Source: Roseateles hydrophilus | GTDB taxonomy: Bacteria; Pseudomonadota; Gammaproteobacteria; Burkholderiales; Burkholderiaceae_C | NCBI RefSeq assembly: GCF_026712245.1 | Contig: NZ_JAPPUY010000005.1 | Location: 1 to 64,000 of the forward strand | Reading direction: 5' to 3' | DNA length: 64,000 bases | Position numbers and translations under genes: made by a program | Notes under the pieces: generated by a model | Told to the model about the DNA's origin: nothing | Database searches by the model: none | Seen by the model: only the letters and a program-made list of their open reading frames with translations | Shown: piece after piece, positions 8,396 to 17,128 of the stretch | How the letters are laid out: the number at the start of each line of letters is the position of its first letter | How positions within the stretch are numbered: position 1 is the first letter of the stretch

Positions 8396-9154
8396 GGGGA
8401 TGCGGACGATTTCTTGGACTACCTGGAGGTAGTTCATGTATTCATACGAGGACCGGCTTCGAGCCGTGCAGCTGTACGTCAAGCTGGGCAAGCGCATCGG
8501 CTTGACCGTTCGGCAGCTGGGATATCCGACGAAGAACGCGCTCAAGACCTGGTACCGCGAGTACGAACAGAGCCACGAGCTGCGCGCCGGCTACACGCGG
8601 CCGGCGAAGTTTTCCCAGGCGCAGAAGGCACGGGCTGTCGAGCACTACCTCGAGCACGGCAAGTGCATCGCGGCGACGATCAAGGCGCTTGGCTATCCCT
8701 GCCGTTCATTGCTGTCCGGGTGGCTTCAAGAGCTTCATCCGCAGCGCACGCGCGTCGTCGGTCGGTCGCAGGAGCTGGCGCCCGAAGCCAAACAATCGGC
8801 TGTCGTTGCCTTCTGCACGCGCCCGGCCAGCGCGCAGGCAGTGGCCGACGAGGTCGGCGTGTCACGGGGCTCGCTGTACAAGTGGAAAAATCAATTGCTC
8901 GGCCACGACGCACCCGCATCCATGAAGCGCAAGCAAGGCGCCCCTGCAAGCTCAGATCGAGCTGCCCTCGAACAGCAGCTCGAGAAGCTGCGACAAGACA
9001 TCCGGCGGCTGCAGCTCGAGAAGGATCTGCTGAAGAAGGCGAATGAACTCTTAAAAAAAGAGCTGGGCATCGATCAGCAGCCCCTGACGAACCGGGAGAA
9101 GACGCTGCTGGTTGATGCCCTGAGGTCCACCTACACGGTGACGGAGCTGCTGTG
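8396..9154 (+). mobile_element. IS3-family element, truncated copy
   Basis: From GGGGATGCGGACGATTTCTT this matches the inside of the IS3 element at 11693, but the outer 25-30 bp of the left repeat are missing, cut where the xre-hipA block ends. On the right, homology stops inside the transposase frame at about 9154, where an IS21 end begins. Neither end remains, so it is immobile. Confidence 0.8.
8436..9154 (+). pseudogene. IS3-family transposase, 3'-truncated
   Basis: About 239 codons remain: two helix-turn-helix regions (residues about 1-60, and again around SAQAVADEVGVSRGSLYKW), then a leucine-zipper-like coiled coil (LEQQLEKLRQDIRRLQLEKD) typical of IS3 OrfA, and the start of OrfB (VDALRSTYTVTELLC). 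Unlike the copy at 11761, codon 222 here is GAG, not TAG, so OrfA and OrfB form one frame. The IS21 insertion removes the catalytic DDE part. Confidence 0.8.
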
Positions 9155-9771
9155 TGGCGGCGGACAATTATCTTGAGCGCTCAGCGACAACTATCGTGAG
9201 CGGTTGACGCAGGCCGCCGGGGAGCGTTTTGCGGGTGGGTTCCTACAGTGGTTGGCTTCCAGAAGGAGGCTGCCACGGTGCCCGGCAAACGCATTACGGA
9301 CCTGCAAGTGATCAAGTACAAGGAACTCAGAGGCAAGCACAGCCAGGAGGCTGCAGCAGCCAAGACGGGCATCAGCGTGGCCAGCGCGCGGCGGCTGGAA
9401 TCGGCGGTGGCGCTGCCATCGCAGCGGCCCCCGCGGCACTGGCGTACGCGTGCCGACCCGTTAGCCGAGGTGTGGGCCAGTGAGGTCGTGCCCATGCTGG
9501 AAGGTGCGCCATCGTTGATGGCCGTCACGGTGCTGGAAGAACTGCAGCGCCGTCACCCCGAGCGGTTTGCCGATGGCGTGCTGCGTACGCTGCAGCGGCG
9601 CGTCAGCCAGTGGCGTGCCGAGCACGGCGATGAGCGCGAGGTGTTCTTCGCGCAGGAGCATCCGCCGGGCCGGCTGGGGCTGTCGGACTTCACCGTGGCC
9701 GACGATCTGGACGTCAGCCTGGGCGGGCTAGCTTTCCCGCACCGGCTGTACCAGTTTGCGCTGGCCCACAG
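9155..9771 (+). mobile_element. IS21-family element, left-end fragment
   Basis: It begins at TGTGGCGGCGGACAATTATC and shows the repeated end motif of IS21 elements (GACAATTATCTTGAGCG, then GACAACTATCGTGAGCG). It contains only the first part of istA and is cut at 9771 by the inverted copy of the 86-bp sequence that heads the xre-hipA blocks. It inserted into the IS3 transposase. Confidence 0.75.
9278..9771 (+). pseudogene. IstA-like transposase, N-terminal fragment
   Basis: From GTG 9278 (AAGGAGG upstream) the frame gives PGKRITDLQVIKYKELRG, a HTH around EAAAAKTGISVASARRLE, and a second stretch LMAVTVLEELQRRHPERF, as in IS21-family IstA. The frame then runs a few codons into unrelated DNA. 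The DDE domain and istB are missing. Confidence 0.78.
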
Positions 9772-9857
9772 CGGCTGTCCGCCGTGGCACGCTGAGTAAC
9801 CCGCGCATCCCAGCCTGTCCGGGCTGTGGACTTACACCACGCGCAGGGACATCACCG
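9772..9857 (-). repeat. Orphan copy of the xre-hipA block left end (86 bp, inverted)
   Basis: The reverse complement of 9772-9857 matches 38824-38909 and 6664-6749 with few mismatches, starting CGGTGATGTCCC and ending CGGACAGCCG. Nothing else of the block follows it. It contains a small CAGCC-cggaca-GGCTG hairpin. Three independent copies suggest this is the end of a mobile unit. Confidence 0.75.
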
Positions 9858-9919
9858 CACGGCAGCATGACGGCATGAGTCAAGTTCCGCATCCCCTCCA
9901 TGCGGCCTCAGCGTAAAGA

Positions 9920-9937
9920 GACTGCCACAGGGCAGTC
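9920..9937 (-). terminator. Terminator of the TetR gene
   Basis: A perfect hairpin, GACTGCC-ctgt-GGCAGTC read on the minus strand, is followed by TCTTTA. It lies 13 bp after the stop codon of the minus-strand gene. Confidence 0.6.
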
Positions 9938-9950
9938 CCGGCGCTGCATT

Positions 9951-10580
9951 TCAGCGGCGTGCCATCATGGAGAGCAGCAGGTTCAAAGTCCCCTCCATGG
10001 CCTCAGCTTCGCGGCCAGGCGCTACGCCCCACTGACGAAAGTGGTCATCGTGGTGCATACGCGCCAAGCCATAAGCTGCAGCACGCGCCAGAAGCGCTAG
10101 GCGCTCGGCATCGTCGTCCGGCCGTAGCTCGCCGGCGGCCTGCGCGGCGCGTACCGTGTCTTCGGTCAGATCGCGTAGCGCGTGCATGCCTGCCTGCAGC
10201 GCGGGCGTGCCGTCGACGTCAAGCTCGTCACGCGCCGAGACGATGCGGAAGTGCCCAGCGTGGCGCAGTGCCCAGCCCACGTAACCGCGGCTGAGTGCGC
10301 GCAGCCGCGCCAGCGGTGACGCGCCGGCTCGTGCAAGTGCCCGCCGCATTTCTAGCGCGAGGCGCTCGTTGGCTTCAACACCGACCGCCGTCATCAGCGC
10401 CTTGCGACTGGCGAAGTGGCGGAACGGCGCTGCCGCCGACACACCGAGCTGGCGGGCCACCTCGCGCAGCGTCACGCGCTCGGCGCCGTGACGCTCCGCG
10501 AGATCGAGCGCCGCATCGATCAGCGCGCGGCGCAGGTCACCGTGATGGTAGGGACGCGTTTCGGGTGCGGAAAGTGCCAT
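9951..10580 (-). CDS. TetR/AcrR-family repressor
   Basis: A 209-residue regulator. The N-terminal TetR HTH is complete: HHGDLRRALIDAALDLAERH, then VTLREVARQLGVSAAAPFRHFASRKAL. The C-terminal part resembles the TetR_C_33 (WHG) ligand-binding fold common in Burkholderiales. The start at 10580 is preferred because AGGTG lies 8 bases upstream, and a start at 10640 would place the operator-like palindrome (10621-10645) at the edge of the coding region. It is divergent from the membrane protein at 10662, which is probably its target. Confidence 0.85.
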   Translation of the reverse strand: MALSAPETRPYHHGDLRRALIDAALDLAERHGAERVTLREVARQLGVSAAAPFRHFASRKALMTAVGVEANERLALEMRRALARAGASPLARLRALSRGYVGWALRHAGHFRIVSARDELDVDGTPALQAGMHALRDLTEDTVRAAQAAGELRPDDDAERLALLARAAAYGLARMHHDDHFRQWGVAPGREAEAMEGTLNLLLSMMARR

Positions 10581-10620
10581 GTGATCACCTGTTCGCAGCC
10601 GCTCACGGACCGCCAGATCA

Positions 10621-10645
10621 TCAATGTAATCTGTGCTCACATTGA
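10621..10645. promoter_or_regulatory. Operator-like palindrome between TetR and membrane gene
   Basis: TCAATGT-N11-ACATTGA is a perfect 7+7 inverted repeat in the 81-bp divergent promoter region, 17 bp before the membrane-protein start. Its size and place suit a TetR dimer. Confidence 0.5.
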
Positions 10646-10661
10646 CGGCAGAGGAGTAGGT

Positions 10662-11180
10662 ATGGACGACGTCGTGATGATCGCGAGGCTACTGATCCGC
10701 ACTACAGCGACGCTGTCGCTGCTGCTCTTCTTGTTGGTCTACCTTGCTGTGCCGCTGCCCCGGCTGACGGGGAGCAAGGGGTGGCGCGCGCAGCGGCGGC
10801 GGCTGGGGCTGGCTTTCGCCGCGTCGCATGGCGTGCACCTAGTCGCAGTGCTCGCGTATGCGGCGTTGGACCCCGCGGGGTTCCAGCGGGCGACGACGCC
10901 GTTCAGCATCGCCAGCGGCGCCGTCGCCTACGCGTTCATCGCTGCGATGGTGGCGACGTCGTGGCCCACCCCGCGGCGCTGGCTGGGTGAACGCGCATGG
11001 CATCGTCTGCACACGGCTGGCCTGCACTTCCTGTGGCTCAGCTTCGTGGTCGCTTACGCGAAGCGGGTGCCTGCGATGGCCGGCTACTCGGTGCCGCTGC
11101 TGATGCTGCTGGGCGCGGCTGCACTGCGCGGTCTGGCTGCACGCAAGGGGCTGCAGGTGCGTCGCTCGGTACAACCCTAA
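10662..11180 (+). CDS. Small multi-span membrane protein, ferric-reductase-like
   Basis: A 172-residue integral membrane protein. About five hydrophobic segments are visible, e.g. LLLFLLVYLAVPL, ASHGVHLVAVLAYAAL, GAVAYAFIAAMVAT, FLWLSFVVAYA and PLLMLLGAAAL. Histidines in ASHGVHLVAV and LHTAGLHFLWL are spaced as haem ligands in ferric-reductase-like cytochrome b domains. This is my reading; no search was run. GAGGAG precedes the ATG at 10662. It is divergent from the TetR gene and likely repressed by it. Function otherwise unknown. Confidence 0.6.
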   Translation: MDDVVMIARLLIRTTATLSLLLFLLVYLAVPLPRLTGSKGWRAQRRRLGLAFAASHGVHLVAVLAYAALDPAGFQRATTPFSIASGAVAYAFIAAMVATSWPTPRRWLGERAWHRLHTAGLHFLWLSFVVAYAKRVPAMAGYSVPLLMLLGAAALRGLAARKGLQVRRSVQP

Positions 11181-11289
11181 CGAATGAAGGGGACTTCCCC
11201 GTCCTGAACTAGCCGCGTTGCGGCAAACCGCAACCAGGTGCCACGATGGGAAGTGCGATCTCTCATCAACTCATTCGGAAGGGGAAGTC

Positions 11290-11398
11290 CAGCGCCTTCT
11301 GGCTATCCGAGTAGTAGATGCGCGGTCGTTGCCTCATGTTCAACACTCCTTCGGCCTGGGTGGCCTCTAGTGTGTTGCGTCGACCGGTTGAATCCGCC
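11290..11398 (-). mobile_element. IS30 left-end remnant
   Basis: The reverse complement matches the first ~109 bp of the IS30 at 2196 (inverted repeat, leader and first codons of the transposase) almost exactly, then stops. It replaces the 3' part of the LysR gene that follows. Confidence 0.85.
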
Positions 11399-11623
11399 CT
11401 CTGTAACCGTCCGAACATGCGTCAGAAGGGACCGGCACGCTGGCGTCGGATCGACGCCGAGAGCCGGACGCACGAAGAGCCGGACGCCCAGTCGCGCCTC
11501 CAGGTCGCTCACGCGTTTACTGGCTGCTGCTAGTGCAAGGTGAACCTGCTCAGCGCCACGTGTGATTGACCGGGTCTGTGCAATGGCCAGCAGCAATTCC
11601 AGGGTCAGCAGGTCGTGACGCAT
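11399..11623 (-). pseudogene. LysR-family regulator, N-terminal remnant
   Basis: About 75 codons of a LysR helix-turn-helix: LLTLELLLAIAQTRSITRGA, then VHLALAAASKRVSDLEARLG and VRLFVR. The effector-binding domain is gone, cut by the IS30 end at 11398. The frame is also open upstream: if the IS3 element at 11693-13822 is removed, it runs continuously back into the fragment at 13826-13969. Confidence 0.75.
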
Positions 11624-11692
11624 CTGAATTTCAGGCAGCAGGTGCGCTAGCCAGTCCGCGCTGGCGCGGCAACGCATCGATGATGGGTTGGC

Positions 11693-11732
11693 TGTTGGCG
11701 CCGACCGAAAACTGAGCCACGGGGATGCGGAC
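11693..11732 (+). repeat. IS3 left inverted repeat
   Basis: 40 bp, paired with 13783-13822 with four mismatches, bordered by GGC. Confidence 0.8.
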
Positions 11733-11760
11733 GATTTCTTGGACTACCTGGAGGTAGTTC

Positions 11761-12423
11761 ATGTACTCATACGAGGACCGGCTTCGAGCCGTGCAGCTGT
11801 ACATCAAGCTGGGCAAGCGCATCGGCTTGACCATCCGGCAGCTTGGATATCCGACGAAGAACGCGCTCAAGACCTGGTACCGCGAGTACGAACAGAGCCA
11901 CGAGCTGCGCGCCGGCTACACGCGGCCGGCGAAGTTTTCCCAGGTCCAGAAGGAACGGGCTGTCGAGCACTACCTCGAGCACGGCAAGTGCATCGCGGCG
12001 ACGATCAAGTCGCTGGGCTATCCCTGCAGGTCATTGCTGTCGGCCTGGCTTCAAGAGCTACATCCGCGGGCCACGCGCGTCGTCGGTCGATCACAGGAGC
12101 TAGCGCCCGAGGCCAAGCAGTCTGCTGTGATTGCCTTCTGCACGCGCCCAGCCAGCGCGCAGACCGTGGCAGACGAGGTTGGCGTGTCGCTGGGCTCGCT
12201 GTACAAGTGGAAGAATCAATTGCTCGGCCACGACGCACCCGCATCCATGAAGCGCAAGCAAGACGCCCCTGCAAGTTCTGACCGCGCGGACCTGGAACAG
12301 CAACTCGAGACGCTGCGCCTGGACATCAGGCGGCTGCAGCTCGAGAAGGACCTGCTGAAGAAGGCGAATGAACTCTTAAAAAAAGAGCTGGGCATCGATC
12401 ACCAGCCCCTGACGAACCGGTAG
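11761..12423 (+). CDS. IS3-family OrfA
   Basis: A 220-residue protein, about 95% identical by eye to the truncated copy at 8436. It has an N-terminal HTH (LGKRIGLTIRQLGYPTKNAL), a second HTH (AQTVADEVGVSLGSLYKW) and a leucine-zipper-like coiled coil near the end. GGAGG lies upstream. A run of seven A, in frame A AAA AAA G, sits near the end at about 12377-12383, like the slippery sites of IS3 elements. However, OrfB lies in the same frame, separated only by a TAG codon (12421-12423) that is GAG in the other copy. Confidence 0.82.
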   Translation: MYSYEDRLRAVQLYIKLGKRIGLTIRQLGYPTKNALKTWYREYEQSHELRAGYTRPAKFSQVQKERAVEHYLEHGKCIAATIKSLGYPCRSLLSAWLQELHPRATRVVGRSQELAPEAKQSAVIAFCTRPASAQTVADEVGVSLGSLYKWKNQLLGHDAPASMKRKQDAPASSDRADLEQQLETLRLDIRRLQLEKDLLKKANELLKKELGIDHQPLTNR

Positions 12424-12432
12424 AAGACGCTG

Positions 12433-12783
12433 ATGGTTGATGCCCTGAAGTCGACCTACACGGTGACGGAACTGCTGTGCGAATTGAACCTGCCGCGCAG
12501 TTCCTACTTCTACCATCGGGCCCGGCTCGATGTGGCCGACAAGTACGCCGACGTGCGTCAGGCCATGGCCAACATCTTCGAGCGCAACTACCGCTGCTAC
12601 GGCTACCGGCGACTCCACGCATCGCTGAGCGATCAGTGCGTGAAGGTCTCGGAAAAGGTCGTGCGCCGCCTCATGAAGCAGGAATGCCTGATCGCCGTGA
12701 CGAGCAAACGCCGCCGGTACGGCTCCTATATGGGCGAGATCAGTCCAGCGCCCGACAACGTGCTGAACCGAGATTTCAGCGCC
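12433..12783 (+). pseudogene. IS3-family OrfB, N-terminal fragment
   Basis: It starts four codons after the OrfA stop, in the same frame. It contains LCELNLPRSSYFYHRARLDV, the RNYRCYGYRRLHASL motif and VVRRLMKQECLIAVTSKRRR, all typical of IS3 OrfB before the integrase core. Homology ends at NVLNRDFSA, where IS1595-type DNA begins. The rve DDE domain is absent. Confidence 0.8.
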
Positions 12784-12794
12784 GGTGCACGCAC

Positions 12795-13751
12795 ATGGCC
12801 ATGAACCGCATCCAGTTTCAGCCTGGGATGTCGCTGCCGGAGTTCAACCGCAGCTTCGGCAGCGAGGCGCAGTGCGAGCAGGCCCTGATGGCGGCGCGCT
12901 GGCCGGATGGCTGGCGTTGCCCGCGCTGTGGCCATGACGCGCACTACAAGCTGGCGCGCCAGTCGCATGGGCTGTTCCAGTGCCAGGCCTGCCAGCATCA
13001 GACGTCGCTGACGGCCGGCACGTTGATGGCCGACACCAAGCTGGCGTTGACCACCTGGTTCCTCGCGATCCATCTGATCGGTCAGGCCAAGAACGGCATG
13101 TCCTTGCTGGAGCTCAAGCGCCAACTCGGCGTGAGCTACCCCACGGCCTGGTTGCTGCACCAGAAGATCCTGGCGGCCATGGGGCAGCGCGACGCCGAGC
13201 ATCGACTCGACGGCGCGGTTCAACTCGACGATGCCTACCTGGGCGGTGAACGCGCCGGCGGCAAGGCCGGTCGCGGCTCCGAGAACAAGGTGCCCTTCGT
13301 CGCGGCGGTGTCGCTGGACGCAGCCGGGCGACCACGGCATCTGAAGCTCTCGCCCGTCGCGGGCTTCACCTCGCAGGCGATCCAGGCCTGGGCCAAGGCG
13401 CATCTCCTGCCGGGAACGCGTGTGCTCAGCGACGGGTTGAGCTGTTTCACGGCGGTGGCGGCTGCGGGCTGCTTGCATGAGGCCGTCGTCGTCGGCCAGC
13501 GCCTGCCGCGCGAGTTGCCGCAATTCCACTGGGTCAACACCGTGCTGGGCAATCTCAAGACCGCCCTGGCCGGTACGCACCACGCCTTCGACTTCGCCAA
13601 GTACGCCACCAGCTACCTCGCTGGCTTCGCCTACCGCTTCAACCGTCGCTTCGATCTGCGCGCCCTGACCGCGCGCCTGATCGTCGACGTGGCTCGCTGC
13701 CAACCTCGCACCGAACGCGTCATCCGAGGGAATACGGAGGTTCATTGCTAA
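12795..13751 (+). CDS. IS1595-family (ISXO2-like) transposase
   Basis: A 318-residue transposase. The N-terminal zinc ribbon has CPRCGHDAHYKLARQ and FQCQACQHQTSLTAGT. The ISXO2-like DDE/DDN core follows: the first Asp in VQLDDAYLGGERAGG, the second in VLSDGLSCF and an Asn/His in FHWVNTVLGNLKTALAGTHH. The C-terminus (FAYRFNRRFDLRAL) is family-typical. ATG 12795 is the first start after the IS3 fragment. I see no IS1595 inverted repeats, so the gene is probably a passenger inside the IS3 ends. Confidence 0.9.
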   Translation: MAMNRIQFQPGMSLPEFNRSFGSEAQCEQALMAARWPDGWRCPRCGHDAHYKLARQSHGLFQCQACQHQTSLTAGTLMADTKLALTTWFLAIHLIGQAKNGMSLLELKRQLGVSYPTAWLLHQKILAAMGQRDAEHRLDGAVQLDDAYLGGERAGGKAGRGSENKVPFVAAVSLDAAGRPRHLKLSPVAGFTSQAIQAWAKAHLLPGTRVLSDGLSCFTAVAAAGCLHEAVVVGQRLPRELPQFHWVNTVLGNLKTALAGTHHAFDFAKYATSYLAGFAYRFNRRFDLRALTARLIVDVARCQPRTERVIRGNTEVHC

Positions 13752-13782
13752 TCAGGTCGCCACATAACCAGTCCAAGTTTTT

Positions 13783-13822
13783 GTCCGCATCCCCGTGGGT
13801 CAAATTTCAGTCGGCGCCAACA
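13783..13822 (-). repeat. IS3 right inverted repeat
   Basis: 40 bp, the inverse of 11693-11732 with four mismatches, followed by GGC. Confidence 0.8.
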
Positions 13823-13825
13823 GGC

Positions 13826-13969
13826 CTGGTCGACCAGGCGTTGGGGCAAGAACGCGTTGGCCAAGCTACGCATCAAGCGGAACTGGCAGGCGAAGACTCC
13901 ACCGCGCCCGTCGGTCAGCGACACATGGACCGTACCAACGTATTCGTCGACATGGCCGCCATGGGGCAA
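13826..13969 (-). pseudogene. Unknown gene fragment cut by the IS3 element
   Basis: A minus-strand frame starting with TTG directly after the cusA stop encodes HVDEYVGTVHVSLTDGRGGV, then FACQFRLMRSLANAF and LPQRLVDQA, ending at the IS3 target duplication. I do not recognise it. With the IS3 element removed the frame stays open into the LysR remnant at 11623-11677. Confidence 0.35.
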
Positions 13970-16900
13970 TCACTTCCCGAAGCTCTCGGGCTTGTCCGCG
14001 CGCGACCCAGCCGACTGCCGACGCATCAGCGCAAAAGCCGCCGGCACGACGAACAGTGACAGCAGCGGCGCCGTCACCATGCCACCGAGCATGGGTGCAG
14101 CGATCCGGCTCATGACTTCGGACCCGGTGCCCGAGCCCCAGACGATGGGCAACAGGCCGGCAAGGATGACGGCGACGGTCATGGCCTTCGGCCGCACCCG
14201 AAGCACCGCGCCCTCGCGGATCGCGTCCAGCACGACCTCCCAAGAGATTGCCGAGCCTGCACGTACCCGGTCCTCCAGCGCGTGCTTCAGATACAGCAGC
14301 ATCACCACGCCAAACTCGGCCGACACGCCCGCCAGCGCGATGAAGCCCACCCCGGTGGCGACCGACAGGTTGTAGCCCAGCAGGTAGAGGAACCAGACGC
14401 CGCCAGTCAGCGCCAGTGGCAAGGTCGCCATGATGAGCGCCGCCTCGCTGGCGCTGCGGAACGTCAGGTAAAGCAGCACGAAGATGATGAGCAGCGTTGC
14501 AGGCACGACCACCTTCAGCCGCTCGTTGGCCCGCTCCATGAATTCGAACTGGCCGGAGTACGCCAGGCTCATGCCGGGCTCCAGCTTCACCTGCTCGGCC
14601 ACCGCACGCCGCAGATCCCCGACGACGGACGCAATGTCACGCCCGCGAACGTCTATGTAGACCCAGCCCGACGGGCGAGCGTTCTCGCTCTTGAGCATCG
14701 GCGGCCCGTCGATGATGGCCACCGTGGCCAGCGAGCCGAGCGTCAGCTGCTGGCCGGACGGCGTCAGCACCGGCAGCTTGCGCAGCTTCTCCGGCGTGTC
14801 GCGCAGCTCGCGGGGATAGCGCAGGTTGATCGGGAAGCGCGCCAGCCCTTCGACCGTCTCGCCGACGTTCTCGCCGCCAATCGCGCCAGACACCACCGCC
14901 TGCACATCGCTCACGTTCATGCCGTAGCGCGCTGCGGCCGCGCGGTCGATCTGCACGTCCACATAGCGGCCACCCGTCAGCCGCTCGGCCAGCGCCGAGC
15001 TGATGCCCGGGATGGTCTTGGCGACCGTCTCGACCTGAGCAGCGACGCGGTCGATGGCGGCCAGATCGGTGGCTGACACCTTCACGCCGATGGGGCTCTT
15101 GATGCCGGTGGCCAGCATGTCGATGCGGTTGCGGATGGGCGGGATCCAGATGTTGGACAGGCCCGGCACCTTCACCGCGCGGTCGAGTTCCTCGACGAGC
15201 TTCTCCGGTGTCATGCCCGGGCGCCATTGGTCGCGCGGCTTGAGCTGCACCGTGGTCTCGAACATCTCCATCGGCGCGGGGTCGGTCGCAGTCTCGGCGC
15301 GGCCGGCCTTGCCGAAGACCCTTTGCACCTCGGGCACCGTCTTGATCATGCGGTCGGTGAGCTGCAGCAGCTCCGCGGCCTTCTGCGCTGACAGCCCAGG
15401 CAGCGCCGAGGGCATGTAGAGCAGGTCGCCCTCATCCAGCGGTGGCAGAAATTCGCCGCCCAGGCGCATCAGCGGCCAGGCGGTGGTCGCCAGCATCGCG
15501 ACCGCCAGCACCAGCGTGAGCCGGGGCCAGCGCAGCACCCATTCCAGCGCAGGCCGGTACAGCGCGATCAAGGCGCGCGTGATCGGGTTGCGTTGTTCGT
15601 CCGGGATGCGACCGCGGATCCAGTAGCCCATCAGCACCGGAATCAAGGTGACCGACAGGCCGGCCGCCGCCGCCATCGCATAGGTCTTGGTGAAGGCCAG
15701 CGGCCCGAACAACCGGCCCTCCTGCGCCTGCAGCGTGAAGACGGGCACGAAGGACAGCGTGATGATCATCAGCGAGAAGAACAGCGCCGGGCCCACCTCC
15801 ACGGCAGCGTCGGTGATGACGGCCCAGCGCGCCTCACCCTTGAGCTCTTCGCCCGGGTGGACGTGCTGCCAGGCTTCCAGCTTCTTGTGAGCGTTCTCGA
15901 TCATCACGACCGCCGCGTCCACCATCGCGCCGATGGCAATGGCAATGCCGCCCAGAGACATGATGTTGGCGTTGAGCCCCTGCTGCTGCATGACGAGGAA
16001 GGCCGCCATCACGCCCAGCGGCAGCGAGATGATGGCCACGAGGGCCGACCTCAGGTGCCACAGAAAGGCGACGCAGACCAGCGCCACGACGATGAACTCC
16101 TCGACCAGCTTGGTCGCCAGGTTGTCGATGGCCCGCTCGATCAGCGAGCTGCGGTCATAGGTCGTGACGATCTCCACGCCCTTGGGCAGGCTGGCCTGCA
16201 GTTGCTTGAGCTTGTCCTTGACCGCGGCAATCGCCGTCTGCGCGTTCTTGCCGGTGCGCAGGATCACCACGCCGCCCACGGCTTCGCCCTCGCCGTCCAG
16301 CTCGCTGATGCCGCGGCGCATCTCCGGGCCGGTCTGCACCGTGGCCACCTGGCCCAGCAGCACGGGCACGCCGTTGCGGCTGGCCAGCACGATGCTGCGG
16401 AAGTCGTCCAGCGACTTCAGGAAGCCACTGGCGCGCACCATGTATTCCGCCTCGGCCAGTTCCAGCACCGCGCCGCCAGCCTCCTGGTTGCCGTTCATCA
16501 GCGCCTCCCGCACTTGGCTGTGCGTGATGCCGTAGGCGAACAGCTTGGCGGGGTCCATCACCACCTGGTACTGCTTGACCATGCCGCCCACCGTGGCCAC
16601 CTCGGCAACGTCGGCGACCGACTTCAACTCGAACTTCAGGAACCAATCCTGCAGGGCGCGCAGCTGTGACAGGTCGTGCTGGCCCGTCCGGTCCACCAGG
16701 GCGTACTGGAACACCCAGCCCACGCCCGTCGCATCGGGCCCGAGCGACGGCTTGGCCGTTGCCGGTAGGCGCGCCTGCACCTGACTGAGGTACTCCAGCA
16801 CGCGCGAGCGTGCCCAGTAGAGGTCGGTGCCGTCCTCGAACAGCACGTAGACGAAGGAGTCGCCGAAGAAGGAGAACGCCCGCACGGCCTTGGCGCCGGG

Positions 16901-17128
16901 CACCGACAGCATGGTGGTCGCCAGCGGATAGGTGACCTGGTTCTCGACGATCTGCGGCGCCTGGCCCGGGTAGCTGGTGCGGATGATGACCTGCACATCG
17001 GACAGGTCGGGCAAGGCATCGATCGGCGTCGAACGAAGCGACAGCACGCCGGCGACGGCCATGAAGAGTGTGGCCAGCAGCACCAAGAAGCGGTTGCCGA
17101 CCGACCAGCGGATGACGGCGGCGATCAT
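13970..17128 (-). CDS. cusA: Cu(I)/Ag(I) RND efflux pump, inner-membrane subunit
   Basis: A 1,052-residue heavy-metal RND transporter (E. coli CusA has 1,047). It opens with a membrane helix and [20 protein letters not shown], the HME-RND signature. Met-rich periplasmic segments [14 protein letters not shown] and [20 protein letters not shown] are those of CusA/SilA rather than Czc[17 protein letters not shown] is the family's helix IV proton-relay region. The pump moves Cu/Ag from the periplasm across the outer membrane with CusB and CusC. Its ATG overlaps the cusB stop by 4 bases. The downstream side is broken by an IS3. Confidence 0.93.
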   Translation of the reverse strand: MIAAVIRWSVGNRFLVLLATLFMAVAGVLSLRSTPIDALPDLSDVQVIIRTSYPGQAPQIVENQVTYPLATTMLSVPGAKAVRAFSFFGDSFVYVLFEDGTDLYWARSRVLEYLSQVQARLPATAKPSLGPDATGVGWVFQYALVDRTGQHDLSQLRALQDWFLKFELKSVADVAEVATVGGMVKQYQVVMDPAKLFAYGITHSQVREALMNGNQEAGGAVLELAEAEYMVRASGFLKSLDDFRSIVLASRNGVPVLLGQVATVQTGPEMRRGISELDGEGEAVGGVVILRTGKNAQTAIAAVKDKLKQLQASLPKGVEIVTTYDRSSLIERAIDNLATKLVEEFIVVALVCVAFLWHLRSALVAIISLPLGVMAAFLVMQQQGLNANIMSLGGIAIAIGAMVDAAVVMIENAHKKLEAWQHVHPGEELKGEARWAVITDAAVEVGPALFFSLMIITLSFVPVFTLQAQEGRLFGPLAFTKTYAMAAAAGLSVTLIPVLMGYWIRGRIPDEQRNPITRALIALYRPALEWVLRWPRLTLVLAVAMLATTAWPLMRLGGEFLPPLDEGDLLYMPSALPGLSAQKAAELLQLTDRMIKTVPEVQRVFGKAGRAETATDPAPMEMFETTVQLKPRDQWRPGMTPEKLVEELDRAVKVPGLSNIWIPPIRNRIDMLATGIKSPIGVKVSATDLAAIDRVAAQVETVAKTIPGISSALAERLTGGRYVDVQIDRAAAARYGMNVSDVQAVVSGAIGGENVGETVEGLARFPINLRYPRELRDTPEKLRKLPVLTPSGQQLTLGSLATVAIIDGPPMLKSENARPSGWVYIDVRGRDIASVVGDLRRAVAEQVKLEPGMSLAYSGQFEFMERANERLKVVVPATLLIIFVLLYLTFRSASEAALIMATLPLALTGGVWFLYLLGYNLSVATGVGFIALAGVSAEFGVVMLLYLKHALEDRVRAGSAISWEVVLDAIREGAVLRVRPKAMTVAVILAGLLPIVWGSGTGSEVMSRIAAPMLGGMVTAPLLSLFVVPAAFALMRRQSAGSRADKPESFGK

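Larger units (their letters stand above)
11693..13822 (+). mobile_element. IS3-family element carrying an IS1595-type transposase
   Basis: Imperfect 40-bp inverted repeats (about 36/40) at 11693-11732 and 13783-13822 both begin TGTTGGCGCC and contain CCACGGGGATGCGGAC. A 3-bp target duplication, GGC, lies directly outside both ends (11690-11692 and 13823-13825), as expected for IS3. Inside are OrfA, the first 117 codons of OrfB, and then a complete IS1595-type transposase in place of the OrfB catalytic part. Confidence 0.8.

Noticed and set aside
12477-12794. An extended start for the IS1595 transposase at 12477
   Set aside because: The extra codons are an out-of-phase reading of the IS3 OrfB stump.
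14282-16669. Long plus-strand frames opposite cusA (e.g. 14282-15076, 15593-16669)
   Set aside because: They are His/Arg/Gln-rich mirror frames caused by high GC on the strand opposite a clear gene.
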